A stretch of DNA of 64,000 nt from an uncultured Anaeromusa sp. (GCF_963676855.1 NZ_OY781460.1:1101501-1165500); one strand, 5' to 3'; shown: positions 42,591-51,618, numbered from the stretch's first letter. Notes: generated by a model not told the origin, from the sequence alone. Numbers and translations are program-made.

Positions 42591-43691
42591 ATGCGAAAAA
42601 TAAAAAGAGCCCTGCGGAAAAAAGCCGCCGCCGTGATGGCTCTGGCCCTGGCGGCGCTGCTGCTGACGCCACAGGCGGTATGGGCGGGGGAAACGAGGAC
42701 TTATACCGGTAGCGAAACAATGCAGATTTTTCCTGGCGGAGCTTTATTTAGCCCAGAGAACTTAGCGAACGTCACTGGCAATACACTTATAATTAACTAT
42801 GCTAGCGGCATGAATCCCGACTGTGTGTTCGGCGCTTATACTAGCCTTGATGCAAGCTACAACAGCGTTTTTTTACTTCAAGGCCATGTCAATGTCTATG
42901 TCGAAGGTGGAGTTTCTGACGACGGAAGTGCTATTGGCAACAGCGTTATCATGAGTGGCGGCAGCGTAGGTGGTGCGGTTATAGGGGGATGGTCTAATAA
43001 AGGAAGTGCTATCGGCAACAGTGTTACAATCAATGGCGGCAGCGTAGGCGCTGAGATTTACGGCGGATACACGTATTGTGGCATCGCCACACAAAACACC
43101 GTCACAATCAGTGGCAATCCGATCCTGACCAATTCCATCCTGTACGGTGGATTCAAGGCTGGCGCAGCAAGCGATGCATGGACAGGCAATACGATGAACG
43201 TTAAAAATTCCGGCATGAGTGCCAGGGGAGTCGTCAACTTCCAGTATTACAATTTTTATTTACCTGTTACCTTTGCCGCTGGCGGCACCATGCTCGGTAT
43301 AACCAATGGGGCGAATCTTGCCAATTCAACCATTGGTATCAGCTTTCTTAGTAGTGGCGCGACTTTGCAAAGCGGCGATAGGGTGACGCTCCTGCAAAGC
43401 GGCGGCGCACTTGCCACCGGCGGCATCAATACCACGGCTACCGGCTTTTCCGGGATTGCGAAAGTCTATGATTTTATTCTGAGCTCCAATACAAACAATC
43501 TGTATGCTACGGTATCCAGCACCCGCCAAAATCCGCAGACCAAGGCCCTGAGCGAGGGGCAAGCCAGTACGGCGGCCTTTCTGAACCAGGGCGCGGATAT
43601 GCTTACCGGCCAGGGCCTGCAGAACGCCCGCGGCGCTTCTTCTGGCAGCGGCGGCCAGTGCGGCGTTTGGCGGCAGCAGCCTGCGCTATGA
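42591..43691 (+). CDS. Autotransporter passenger part (gene interrupted by frameshift)
   Basis: 366 residues in this frame. A long signal peptide (KKAAAVMALALAALLLTPQAVWA) and a passenger of short Gly/Asn/Ser repeats such as GNSVIMSGGSVGGAVIGG and GNSVTINGGSVGAEIYGG, typical of surface beta helices. The frame ends in an out-of-register tail (CGVWRQQPAL) near 43690, while the beta-barrel domain continues in the next frame from about 43650. As it stands it would give a secreted fragment without an anchor. Read together (42591-44454) the two parts make one autotransporter of about 620 residues. Confidence 0.75.
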   Translation: MRKIKRALRKKAAAVMALALAALLLTPQAVWAGETRTYTGSETMQIFPGGALFSPENLANVTGNTLIINYASGMNPDCVFGAYTSLDASYNSVFLLQGHVNVYVEGGVSDDGSAIGNSVIMSGGSVGGAVIGGWSNKGSAIGNSVTINGGSVGAEIYGGYTYCGIATQNTVTISGNPILTNSILYGGFKAGAASDAWTGNTMNVKNSGMSARGVVNFQYYNFYLPVTFAAGGTMLGITNGANLANSTIGISFLSSGATLQSGDRVTLLQSGGALATGGINTTATGFSGIAKVYDFILSSNTNNLYATVSSTRQNPQTKALSEGQASTAAFLNQGADMLTGQGLQNARGASSGSGGQCGVWRQQPAL

Positions 43692-43704
43692 AACCGGCTC
43701 CCAT

Positions 43705-44454
43705 GTGGATGTCAACGGCTTTTCGCTGGTAGCCGGCGCAGCCAGCGAAAAGGAAAACGCCCAGGGCGTTTTTACGCGCGGCCTTTTTGTAGAGCATGGC
43801 TGGGGCAGCTACAGCACCTACAACAGCTTCAGCAACGCCGCGTCGGTTAAAGGCGATGGCGATACCCAGTATACCGGCGCAGGCTGGCTGGGACGCTGGC
43901 AGAAAAAAAGCGGCCAGTATCTGGAAGGCTCCGTGCGGGCCGGACGGGTGAGTAATAAATTCAGCAGCGGCGACATCGGTGCGGCGGGGACGAACTCCTC
44001 CTTTGACGTCAGCGCTCCGTACTATGGACTACATATCGGACTCGGTCAAGAAACGGACCTGGGCAACAATAAAAAACGCGACTTGTATGCGAAGGTGCTG
44101 TGGACGCACCAAAACGGCAGCAACGCCACCGTGCAGGGCGACAACTTCCGTTTTGACGCCGTGGATTCCCTGCGCGTCCAGGCCGGGGCCAAATGGCTGC
44201 GCAAGACCAGCGAAAATACCACCTTGCGCGCAGGATTAGCCTATCAGTATGAATTAGGCGGCCAAGCCGACGCAACGGTAAACGGCAGCGCCGTGGAAGC
44301 GCCCAGCCTCAAAGGCGGTACCGGCATCTTGGAGGTGGGCGTAACCCGGGAAAGCAAAGACGGCAAAGGGCCGACTTTGGATTTCGGCTTGCAGGGCTTT
44401 TGCGGCAAAGCGCGCGGCCTGGCCGGTACGATGCAGGCATCCTGGAAATTTTAA
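43705..44454 (+). CDS. Autotransporter beta-barrel domain (3' part of interrupted gene)
   Basis: 249 residues from the first possible codon, but matching sequence starts earlier in this frame (AAFGGSSLRYETGSHV from about 43662). The alternating strands (YLEGSVRAGRV, YYGLHIGLGQETDL, TLRAGLAYQYELGG) and the C-terminal Phe after GTMQASWK mark a type V outer-membrane barrel. It has no start signal or signal peptide of its own, so it is the second half of the gene at 42591. The barrel is direct evidence for an outer membrane. Confidence 0.8.
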   Translation: MDVNGFSLVAGAASEKENAQGVFTRGLFVEHGWGSYSTYNSFSNAASVKGDGDTQYTGAGWLGRWQKKSGQYLEGSVRAGRVSNKFSSGDIGAAGTNSSFDVSAPYYGLHIGLGQETDLGNNKKRDLYAKVLWTHQNGSNATVQGDNFRFDAVDSLRVQAGAKWLRKTSENTTLRAGLAYQYELGGQADATVNGSAVEAPSLKGGTGILEVGVTRESKDGKGPTLDFGLQGFCGKARGLAGTMQASWKF

Positions 44455-44462
44455 ATACGAGA

Positions 44463-44490
44463 GTCCGGTCCAAAGGACCGAGCTTTTTTG
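44463..44490 (+). terminator. Terminator after the autotransporter
   Basis: CGGTCC/GGACCG with AAA loop and AGCTTTTTTG. Confidence 0.85.
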
Positions 44491-44596
44491 CTGTAATGGA
44501 CGCCGTGTCTCTGCGTATTCTCAAGCAGGAAAAAAGCGTTGCCATCGGGAACCTTTAGCGTAAGTAAAAGTTAGATGGGACACAGGGAGATGGGGA

Positions 44597-47161
44597 ATGG
44601 TGGAGCAGGAATGGGAAATGGCGCTTTTTCAGCCGAGAGATGCTGCTGGGGTAGTGGCGTTGTATCAGGAAGTGTACGGGGACTCCTATCCAGTGACGGA
44701 AGTGTATGATCCGAAGGCACTGGTGAGGCAGGAGGAAGAAGGAATTACTTGGCGGGCGGTAGCTCGCAGCCATGACGGAGCGGTAATCGGCCATATTGCT
44801 TTTTACCGTTCCACACCGCCCAATCCCAAGCTGTACGAATGCGGGCAGCTCATGGTATCTCATGCATGGCGGCAAACTTCAGTGGGCTTTGCCCTGATGG
44901 AATACGCGCTGGAAGAAATTCCGCGCCAGCGCGGCCTGAAACAGATTTGGGGCGAGGCGGTTTGTAATCATTTATTTACGCAAATGATGATGACGAAACG
45001 AGGCTACCGCGAGACTGGCCTGGAAGTGGCGTTGATGCCGGGAGACGCTGCCAAGGGAGGCGAGAGAACCTCGACGGTGCTGATTTTTTCATCACCTGGA
45101 GAAAGCGGCCAGACGGTGTATGTGCCGCAGGTGTATGAAGAAGCGTTTGCGTTGCTGTATGGCGATTTGGAGGAAGTCTGTAACTTTGTCGAGGCGACTG
45201 CTTCGCTGCCGCAGGCGGTGAGGACGGAAGGCTCTATCGAGATGTTTGCCGGAGCTGGTGTGGCGCGCTTGTCGATTACTAGAATCGGCGCGGACTTTGA
45301 GGCGCAAGCAGCCTTATGGGAAAGCCAGGCATCTGTAGCGGGGACGTTGGTATTGCAGGCTTTCTTGCGGCTGGGGGACGAAACGGTCGGGGCGGCGGTA
45401 GAGATATTGCGGCGGCGGGGCTATTTCCTGGGTGGCGTCTTGCCCGGCTGGTGCGGCGGAGATGGTCTGATGATGCAAAAAGTATCCATCGCTGTAAATG
45501 AAAAAGCTATTCATGTATATACCAAGAAGGCTAAGGCGATTAAGGCGCTGGTTTTAAAGGACTGGGCGGAAGTGTGTCCGAAATCTTGGGGCGGGGTGCT
45601 GCGCCTGGCGGCGACGAGGTGGCCAGAAAAGACGGCCGCCGAGTATCCGCAAAAGGGTCGCTCTTACACGTATGCGCAGTTGGAGGCAGAAGCGACGCAA
45701 GTGGCCAAAGGGCTTATGGCGTTAGATATGGAGCGCGGCGAGCATGCCGCTATCTGGGCCTTTAATATTCCGGAATATCTTTCCGTGCAGTTTGGCTGCG
45801 CCAGAGCCGGGATGCCGCTGGTACTGCTGAATACCAATTACCGGGCGTACGAGCTGGAGTATGTGCTGCATCACTCCGATACGACGGTGCTGTTTTTAGA
45901 AGCCCAAGGCAGCGGCAAAGAGGCGTGGCTAGAGGTGCTTCATTCGGTGCGGGAACGCTTGCCGAAGTTGCGCAAGGTAGTTTTTTTTGGTGCTGTCGGA
46001 GCGGCGGATGTCATTCTTTGGCAGGATTTTCTGGCTGATGGAAAGACTGTGTCGGAAGAAGCCTATAGACAGCGGTGCAGCGAGGAAACCTCGCAAGATG
46101 TGTTTGTTCTGCAATATACGTCGGGAACAACGGGGGTACCCAAGGGGGTAGTGCATTGCCAACAAGCGTACTTGTACAATGCCAGAGCTTACGGAGAGCG
46201 TCAGGGGCTGACGACGTCTTCGGTATTGTGTTCGGCGCTGCCCTTCTTTCATGCGTACGGCAATGCGGTGATTTTGACGGCGCTGTACTATGGCGCCACG
46301 GTGGTAGGCGTAGAGCGGTTTCAAGCTCCGGTGGTGCTGCAGGCGATTGTAGAGCAGGGCGTTACCAGCTTGTCTGGTACGCCGACGATGTTTGTGGCGC
46401 TTTTAGAAGAGTGGGAACGAATTTCCTATGATACAAGCTCGTTATGCGTGGGCGACATGGCGGGAGCTAGCTGTCCGCCGGAGCTGGTGCAGGCGGTGAT
46501 TGAGAAGCTGGGAGCAACTGGATTTAGCTGTCTATATGGTTCTACGGAAGTGATCATCGCGTCTTTAGCAGGCCCCACAAGACCTCGAGAAGAGCGGGTA
46601 AACTATGTCGGCACGGCGCTGCCAGGTCTGGAGCTGCGCATTGTTAAAGCCGGGACGACGGAAGAGGTCCCCCGGGGCGTTGAAGGCGAGCTATGTGTGC
46701 GCGGACAGTCTTCCATGCTGCGGTATTATAAGATGGAAGAAGAAACGAAAAAGGCCGTAGATGATGAAGGCTGGTGGCATAGCGGCGACATGGCTGCCAT
46801 TGATGCGGAGGGCTGCTGCCGTATCACTGGACGCATTAAAGACTTGATTATTCGCGGCGGTGAAAATATAGGCCCTGCGGAAATAGAAACCTTTTTAATG
46901 ACGCACCCCAAGGTGCTCGAAGCGCAGGTGGTTGGAGTACCCAGCGAATACTACGGCGAGGATATCGTGGCCTTTGTGCGTTTGCAAAAAGGGGAAACCG
47001 CCAAGGTTCTGGAGCTGAAACGGTACTGCCGGGAGCAGATTGCCTTAAACAAGGTACCCTTTATGTTTTTCTTTGTGGAGGAGTTTCCCCTGACTGCCAG
47101 TGGCAAGGTGCAGAAATTCAAGCTGCGCGAGCTGGCGCTGGAAAATTTGACCAAACAGTAA
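44597..47161 (+). CDS. GNAT acetyltransferase - acyl-CoA/ACP ligase fusion
   Basis: 854 residues. Residues 1-290 form a GNAT-like region (IGHIAFYRSTPP, GQLMVSHAWRQTSVGFALMEYAL, FTQMMMTKRGYRETG) that seems to contain a second half-domain. From about 320 comes an adenylate-forming ligase with YTSGTTGVPKG near 504, LYGSTEV, YVGTALPG, WWHSGDMA, GRIKDLIIRGGENI and the C-terminal Lys in SGKVQK. The ligase activates an acid with ATP. The ACP gene 21 bases on suggests loading onto a carrier protein. The GNAT part may act on the same or the released acyl group. Substrate unknown. Confidence 0.85.
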   Translation: MVEQEWEMALFQPRDAAGVVALYQEVYGDSYPVTEVYDPKALVRQEEEGITWRAVARSHDGAVIGHIAFYRSTPPNPKLYECGQLMVSHAWRQTSVGFALMEYALEEIPRQRGLKQIWGEAVCNHLFTQMMMTKRGYRETGLEVALMPGDAAKGGERTSTVLIFSSPGESGQTVYVPQVYEEAFALLYGDLEEVCNFVEATASLPQAVRTEGSIEMFAGAGVARLSITRIGADFEAQAALWESQASVAGTLVLQAFLRLGDETVGAAVEILRRRGYFLGGVLPGWCGGDGLMMQKVSIAVNEKAIHVYTKKAKAIKALVLKDWAEVCPKSWGGVLRLAATRWPEKTAAEYPQKGRSYTYAQLEAEATQVAKGLMALDMERGEHAAIWAFNIPEYLSVQFGCARAGMPLVLLNTNYRAYELEYVLHHSDTTVLFLEAQGSGKEAWLEVLHSVRERLPKLRKVVFFGAVGAADVILWQDFLADGKTVSEEAYRQRCSEETSQDVFVLQYTSGTTGVPKGVVHCQQAYLYNARAYGERQGLTTSSVLCSALPFFHAYGNAVILTALYYGATVVGVERFQAPVVLQAIVEQGVTSLSGTPTMFVALLEEWERISYDTSSLCVGDMAGASCPPELVQAVIEKLGATGFSCLYGSTEVIIASLAGPTRPREERVNYVGTALPGLELRIVKAGTTEEVPRGVEGELCVRGQSSMLRYYKMEEETKKAVDDEGWWHSGDMAAIDAEGCCRITGRIKDLIIRGGENIGPAEIETFLMTHPKVLEAQVVGVPSEYYGEDIVAFVRLQKGETAKVLELKRYCREQIALNKVPFMFFFVEEFPLTASGKVQKFKLRELALENLTKQ

Positions 47162-47182
47162 ATGAATAGAGGAGGAGCAAAT

Positions 47183-47431
47183 ATGGATGTAAACGAGATT
47201 GAAAAAGTGATTCGAGGTATTTTAGCAGAACGAGTACCCGGCTTGAAGGCCGAGGACATTGCGCCGCAAGCGGAACTGTCCTCGTTAGGGCTGGATTCTC
47301 TGGCTTTTAGCTGGGTGCTGGCCGACATGGAAGAAGCTTTTGATATTGTGATGCAGGGTTCGGATATTTTGCACCTAAAAACCTTGGCGGCGGCGGTTGA
47401 ATACGTAGCCAAGCGGCTGCAGAAAGCATAA
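47183..47431 (+). CDS. Acyl carrier protein
   Basis: 82 residues. LSSLGLDSLAFSWVLADMEE has the phosphopantetheine Ser (about residue 39) in a GLDSL context. GAGGAGGAG precedes ATG 47183. It is a dedicated carrier for the ligase fused to GNAT just upstream and unlike a housekeeping AcpP, which normally has the DSLD context with a different partner set. It ends in a strong terminator. Confidence 0.88.
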   Translation: MDVNEIEKVIRGILAERVPGLKAEDIAPQAELSSLGLDSLAFSWVLADMEEAFDIVMQGSDILHLKTLAAAVEYVAKRLQKA

Positions 47432-47443
47432 AGTGTATTGATA

Positions 47444-47500
47444 AAAGAAAGTAAAAGCCAACAGCAATATTTGCTGTTGGCTTTTACTTTCTTTTTGTAT
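47444..47500 (+). terminator. Long terminator after the ACP gene
   Basis: Perfect 24-base-pair stem (47444-47467 with 47471-47494), three-base loop TAT, T run. Confidence 0.95.
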
Positions 47501-47526
47501 AGTATCTTCCTTAAAAGTGCATACTT
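47497..47526 (+). promoter_or_regulatory. Probable HxlR operator, copy 1
   Basis: GTATAGTATCTT (47497-47508) and GCATACTT (47519-47526). The same arrangement occurs at 48819-48848 in front of the HxlR and nitroreductase genes. It overlaps the tail of the preceding terminator and stands upstream of the tautomerase gene. Confidence 0.6.
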
Positions 47527-47605
47527 TTATAATGAGAGCAATGTGGTTATAATGAGAAAAACAAGCTGCCTTATCATAGCGCGGCTTTAACAGGAGGAAT
47601 GTAAT

Positions 47606-47794
47606 ATGCCGGTTATTACGGTAGAAGGTGCTACGATGAATGTGGAGCAAAAGCGCAAATTAGCGGAGGTGTTGACGCGAGAAGCGGCGGAGATTATGAG
47701 CGTGCCGGAGGCGGCGTTTATTGTACTGCTGAAAGAAAACAGCATGGAGAATATTGGCGTCGGCGGGACGCTGCTTGCGGATAGGAAGAAATAA
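47606..47794 (+). CDS. 4-oxalocrotonate tautomerase-like protein
   Basis: 62 residues, PVITVEGATMNVEQKRKLAE: after removal of Met the N-terminal Pro is the catalytic base. The size matches the 4-OT family (hexamer of small subunits). AGGAGGAA precedes ATG. It shares an operon and probable operator with a flavin reductase and, across the next unit, with HxlR and a nitroreductase. Likely acts on enol or quinone-like compounds; exact substrate unknown. Confidence 0.85.
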   Translation: MPVITVEGATMNVEQKRKLAEVLTREAAEIMSVPEAAFIVLLKENSMENIGVGGTLLADRKK

Positions 47795-47824
47795 GGCAAA
47801 ACATAGTGAAGGAGGCGTACTAAG

Positions 47825-48370
47825 ATGGGGAAAAACATTTTAGTTTTGACAGGAAGTCCGCGCAAAGGAGGCAATAGCGAAAAACTGGCGGATGCCTTTA
47901 TTGCGGGAGCGCAAGAGGCGGGCCATACAGTTATGAAATATGCAACTGCCGATAAAACGATTAAGGGCTGCATTGACTGTAAGAACTGTTTTAAAAAAGG
48001 CGTGGCGTGTTCCATTCCTGATGATTTTAATGAGCTGGCGCCGCACTTGGCAGCGGCGGATATGCTGGTGCTGGCAACGCCGCTGTATTGGTTTTCTTTT
48101 CCGACGCAGCTCAAAGCGGCGCTGGATAAGATGTATTCATTTTTAATCGCTGAAAAGCCCTTGGTGATTAAAGAATGCGTTTTATTGGTAACCGGCGGTG
48201 ATAAGGAGGAAAAGGTATTTGAGGGCATTGTTCGCTCGTATCAGCTCATGCTGGAGTTTATGGGTTGGCAGGATCGCGGCGTGATTGTTGTGCCTGGACT
48301 GCATGATAAAGACGAGATCCTAAAGACGGATGCGTTGGAACGAGCGAAAAAACTGGGAGAAAGTTTATAA
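47825..48370 (+). CDS. NAD(P)H-dependent FMN reductase / flavodoxin-fold protein
   Basis: 181 residues. LVLTGSPRKGGNSEKLADAF is the flavin phosphate loop; DCKNCFKKGVACSIPDDF carries the Cys pair seen in the iron-sulfur flavoprotein-like subgroup; LVLATPLYWFSFPTQLKAALD completes the flavin site. It may reduce quinones or provide reduced flavin. AAGGAGG precedes the start. Second gene of the tautomerase operon, so inducible with it if the HxlR site is real. Confidence 0.88.
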   Translation: MGKNILVLTGSPRKGGNSEKLADAFIAGAQEAGHTVMKYATADKTIKGCIDCKNCFKKGVACSIPDDFNELAPHLAAADMLVLATPLYWFSFPTQLKAALDKMYSFLIAEKPLVIKECVLLVTGGDKEEKVFEGIVRSYQLMLEFMGWQDRGVIVVPGLHDKDEILKTDALERAKKLGESL

Positions 48371-48435
48371 AAAAGAGAAAGCCACTGCACCGTTTTGGTC
48401 AGTAGCTTATGGTCCGTCTTTTGAGGGGGCTGCTT

Positions 48436-48789
48436 TTATAAAGCGCAGGCGGAAGTAGTATTTGGCTGATTGGCTGCGCCCCACTCGCACATGAGCTTTA
48501 AGATGGGCAGTAGTGTTTGGGCGCATGTGGTGAGTGAGTATTCTACTTTGGGAGGAATTTGCTGGTATTCTTTGCGATAAAGAAGTTCTTCCGCTTCTAA
48601 TTCCTTGAGCTGTTGGCTTAGCATTTTATGAGTAATACCCGGTAATTTTCTTTTCAGCTCTCCATAACGGAGGATGTTTTCTTCCGCTAGAATATAGATG
48701 ATCAGCCATTTCCACTTGCCGCCAAGTACGGATAGTGTGTAGGCTACCGGACAATCAAGATTGAGTTCGCCTTTTTTCTCTTTCATCAT
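48436..48789 (-). CDS. HxlR-family regulator
   Basis: 117 residues. CPVAYTLSVLGGKWKWLIIYIL is the HxlR signature with a Cys that in relatives senses electrophiles or quinones (YodB, HypR type). The winged helix continues in RYGELKRKLPGITHKMLSQQL. Two adjacent ATG codons exist at the start; AGGAG fits the second (48786) a little better. It is divergent from a nitroreductase gene and near a flavin reductase operon that shares its promoter motif. Confidence 0.88.
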   Translation of the reverse strand: MMKEKKGELNLDCPVAYTLSVLGGKWKWLIIYILAEENILRYGELKRKLPGITHKMLSQQLKELEAEELLYRKEYQQIPPKVEYSLTTCAQTLLPILKLMCEWGAANQPNTTSACAL

Positions 48790-48818
48790 GCTCTCCTATA
48801 GAAAGTTTCTTTCTTTAA

Positions 48819-48848
48819 GTATAGTATCTTATGATACGGCATATACTT
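48819..48848 (+). promoter_or_regulatory. Probable HxlR operator, copy 2
   Basis: GTATAGTATCTT (48819-48830) then GATAC and GCATATACTT (48839-48848), with dyad character (AAGTATAGTATC against GATACGGCATATACTT). It lies between divergent hxlR and nitroreductase genes and matches 47497-47526. Confidence 0.65.
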
Positions 48849-48910
48849 TCATGAATAAAGAATAGCAGATATAATTAACCTAAACAAGCCTAAAAAGGAT
48901 GGTGGAAATT

Positions 48911-49423
48911 ATGAATACCTATGAAGCAATTCAAAAAAGACGGAGCATTCGGCGTTATGAAGCGAAGGCGGTGGAAAAAGAAACGATAGAGTTGCTGCTG
49001 CGGGCGGCGATGCAGGCTCCATCGGCAGCGAATCAGAGGCCGTGGGAGTTTATTGTGGTGGAAAACAAAGATACGCTGGCTAAATTGGCGAAGGCTCATC
49101 CGTATGCATCGCCCATGCAAGAAGCGCCATTAGGCATTATTGTCTTGGCAAACGAGGATGGGGTGAAATTTCCACAGTATTGGCAACAGGATTTGGCGGC
49201 GGCTACGCAAAATCTATTGTTAGCCGCCGTCGAAAATGGCCTGGGAGCGGTATGGATGGGAGTTGCGCCGGAAGAAGACCGGATGAAATACATTACCGAA
49301 TTGTTTCAACTGCCTCCAGGAGTTACGCCCTTTGCTATGCTGGCACTGGGATATTCGGCGGAAAATCAGCTTGTAGACCGTTTCGAAGCAAATCGTATTC
49401 ACTATGAACGCTATAAAAGCTGA
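48911..49423 (+). CDS. Nitroreductase-family flavoprotein
   Basis: 170 residues. AIQKRRSIRRYEAKAVEKE at the N-terminus and APSAANQRPWEF hold the FMN-binding residues; NLLLAAVENGLGAVWMG is the C-terminal signature. The enzyme would reduce nitro, quinone or related electrophiles with NAD(P)H. ATG 48911 is placed after AAAGGATGG. It sits across from HxlR, whose known relatives control such reductases. Confidence 0.88.
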   Translation: MNTYEAIQKRRSIRRYEAKAVEKETIELLLRAAMQAPSAANQRPWEFIVVENKDTLAKLAKAHPYASPMQEAPLGIIVLANEDGVKFPQYWQQDLAAATQNLLLAAVENGLGAVWMGVAPEEDRMKYITELFQLPPGVTPFAMLALGYSAENQLVDRFEANRIHYERYKS

Positions 49424-49443
49424 ATTTCTGCCAGTCATTAATG

Positions 49444-49485
49444 AGCCTCCGTCCTGCGAACGATTGCAGGGCGGGGGCTTTTGTA
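49444..49485 (+). terminator. Terminator after the nitroreductase
   Basis: GCCTCCG...CCTGC / GCAGG...CGGGGGC followed by TTTTG; also usable for the minus-strand methyltransferase gene. Confidence 0.8.
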
Positions 49486-49496
49486 TTGCGCAAGTT

Positions 49497-50126
49497 TCAA
49501 AGGTGCTTTTTCAAGGCCAATTCCCAAAGAACTTTCGTGTTTTCATACCGGGCCATTTCATATTCACTACTATAGTAAAATTCCCAGGTTTGAAAAAGGT
49601 CGTCTAATTGTGCTTTGTTGAAGAATCGCTTGAACCGGCCTTGATTACAATAATAATTTTCTTCGACAAGAGTCCCCTGGCCGGCTCCGTAGTTCGTGTC
49701 TTTTACCGAGTTAACTCGCAGTAGTAAAAAACCATCTTTCATAAGAACTCGCTGAATCTCAGCAACAATGGTTACTGTTTCAAGCCAACGGAAATAATGT
49801 AGTGAAAGATCGGCAATAACTATTTTGGCGCTTTGATCCTCAAAAGGTAAGCCTTTCTTCATGTCAAACAGTCTTGTGTCAGGCTTGTTTATAAAAAAAT
49901 CTAGCTTTTTTAATGCTTCCTTTGAAAAATCGCATGAAATTACTTTATAGTTTCTTTCGTGTAAGTACAACGTATTATTTCCTGTCCCGCACCCCAAATC
50001 AATAATAGGAATACAGTTCGAGGTCGATAAAATAGCTGCATATTTGTCCAGCCACAAATCATAAACTGGCTTTTGGTTATTTCGAGATTCATATAATTGA
50101 TTCCAATAGTTGTTACTCTCGTTCAT
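49497..50126 (-). CDS. Class I SAM-dependent methyltransferase
   Basis: 209 residues. IIDLGCGTGNNTLYL is motif I, VISCDFSKEAL the acidic ribose-binding residue, IVIADLSLHYF motif IV. The N-terminus NNYWNQLYESRN is typical of TehB/UbiE-like small-molecule methylases. The substrate cannot be told. Its promoter side faces the convergent PdxR gene end, with an 80-base gap. Confidence 0.85.
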   Translation of the reverse strand: MNESNNYWNQLYESRNNQKPVYDLWLDKYAAILSTSNCIPIIDLGCGTGNNTLYLHERNYKVISCDFSKEALKKLDFFINKPDTRLFDMKKGLPFEDQSAKIVIADLSLHYFRWLETVTIVAEIQRVLMKDGFLLLRVNSVKDTNYGAGQGTLVEENYYCNQGRFKRFFNKAQLDDLFQTWEFYYSSEYEMARYENTKVLWELALKKHL

Positions 50127-50220
50127 TGCGATTACCTCCAGAAGCTAAATAACCAGTGGAAGACGAAGACCTGCGGGATTTTTAAAATATTAGATTAGCG
50201 GCTTTGCGAACCCGACGGTT

Positions 50221-51618
50221 TTACTCAAACCAGGCTTCTTTTAACAGCTGAATGGCTGTTTTCATTTCTTCGGCCGGAATTTTAGAGAAATACAGGATAA
50301 CTTGAGACGGCGAGACTGGCGCTTCGCCCAGATAATAATCCTGCAAAAGCGCAATGCGGCAGCCTTTAGCCAAGGCGCGGTCGTACAATTCCTTTGGTGT
50401 TAAAGCGGATTTTACAGTTAGAACCAAGTGGAGGCCGGATTCGGTTTCGTTAATCGCCACCATGGGGCCCAAGATGGTTCGAATATTTTCCAGAAAGAGA
50501 GCGTGCTTTTCATTGTAGAGCTTGCGGAGGCGACGGATTTGCCGTTCCAGGTGTCCGTCGGCCATATAACGGGCTAGAGCCAGCTGTTCCAGGGCGGACG
50601 TTGTTTGATTGTACAAAGAAGCGCGTTCCCGGTAGCTTTTCAGCAACTGTTCCGGCAGCACCATGTAGCTGATACGGATAGAAGGAGGAATGACCTTGGA
50701 AAAAGAGCCCATGTAAATGACAGAGCCCTCGGTATCCAGTCCTTTTAAGGCAGGCAAAGGGCGGCCGAAATAGCGAAATTCGCTGTCATAGTCGTCTTCG
50801 ATAACTGTAGCCCCTGTTTGGCGGGCCCAGTTTAAAAGCTGTGTTCGTTCACCGATGGGCATAATGTAGCCTGTAGGAAATTGGTGTGAGGGTGTTACAT
50901 ACACTAGGCGTGCACCGCTGCGAGCCAATTCGTCCGTATCAATGCCTTCTTTTTTGAGCCGTACCGGGATGATTTGAAAGCCGCGATCTTCCCAGGTGCG
51001 GCGGCCCATTTTGAAGCCGGGTTCTTCAAAAGCAATGCCGTCATGTTCTGGTTTCAGCATGCTGGCCAAGATATTTAAAAGGCTTTGAACGCCTGGGCCG
51101 ACGATGACTTGACCGTGATGACAGTTGACTCCTCGTGAACGAATATAACCGACAATTTCTTTGCGCAGCTCTACTTCTCCTTGGAGGTCTCCATAACGCA
51201 TTAGACGGCTTGGATCCAGGAATGTCTTGTTGACATAGCGCTTCCAAAGGGAGAAATCAAAGCCATCTGCATCCATTTCGCCGCTAGCCAAGTCATACTT
51301 GAAAATTGGTTCTCCCGGAGACTTTTCTTGGGGGGCAGCGCCTTGCGGCGCAGGCGAAGGCCAGGCGTTTTCTACGAAGCGGTTAACGGCATAGCGCGTA
51401 CGGTTGCCATTAGTGATATATCCTTCGCAGAGAAGCTGCTGGTAGGCTTTTTCTACCGTGATTTTGCTGACGGACAAACTGTCCGCAAGGAAGCGGATGG
51501 AAGGGATTTTTTGGTCTTCTTTTAAATTATTCTGCTCAATTTCCGTGCGAAAATAACGATAAAGTTGCATATAAAGAGGCTCTTTGCTTTCGTGGTCAAG
51601 CAGTATTAATTTAGGCAT
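50221..51618 (-). CDS. pdxR: MocR-type regulator, PdxR
   Basis: 465 residues: GntR winged helix (IEQNNLKEDQKIPSIRFLA, SKITVEKAYQQLLCEGY), linker, and a full aminotransferase fold. PLP-binding residues: Asp in VIEDDYDSEFRY and the Schiff-base Lys in YMGSFSKVIPPSIRISYM. MocR proteins bind PLP as sensor; those next to pyridoxal kinase or PdxST genes are PdxR. It is divergent from pdxK and an ECF S-component, 142 bases apart. When PLP is low it should activate the salvage operon. Confidence 0.9.
   Translation of the reverse strand: MPKLILLDHESKEPLYMQLYRYFRTEIEQNNLKEDQKIPSIRFLADSLSVSKITVEKAYQQLLCEGYITNGNRTRYAVNRFVENAWPSPAPQGAAPQEKSPGEPIFKYDLASGEMDADGFDFSLWKRYVNKTFLDPSRLMRYGDLQGEVELRKEIVGYIRSRGVNCHHGQVIVGPGVQSLLNILASMLKPEHDGIAFEEPGFKMGRRTWEDRGFQIIPVRLKKEGIDTDELARSGARLVYVTPSHQFPTGYIMPIGERTQLLNWARQTGATVIEDDYDSEFRYFGRPLPALKGLDTEGSVIYMGSFSKVIPPSIRISYMVLPEQLLKSYRERASLYNQTTSALEQLALARYMADGHLERQIRRLRKLYNEKHALFLENIRTILGPMVAINETESGLHLVLTVKSALTPKELYDRALAKGCRIALLQDYYLGEAPVSPSQVILYFSKIPAEEMKTAIQLLKEAWFE

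Noticed and set aside
42900..43140. CRISPR-like repeats in the autotransporter gene
   Set aside because: The repeats are coding Gly/Asn/Ser units of unequal length and sequence, not spaced direct repeats. No CRISPR array seen anywhere in the window.
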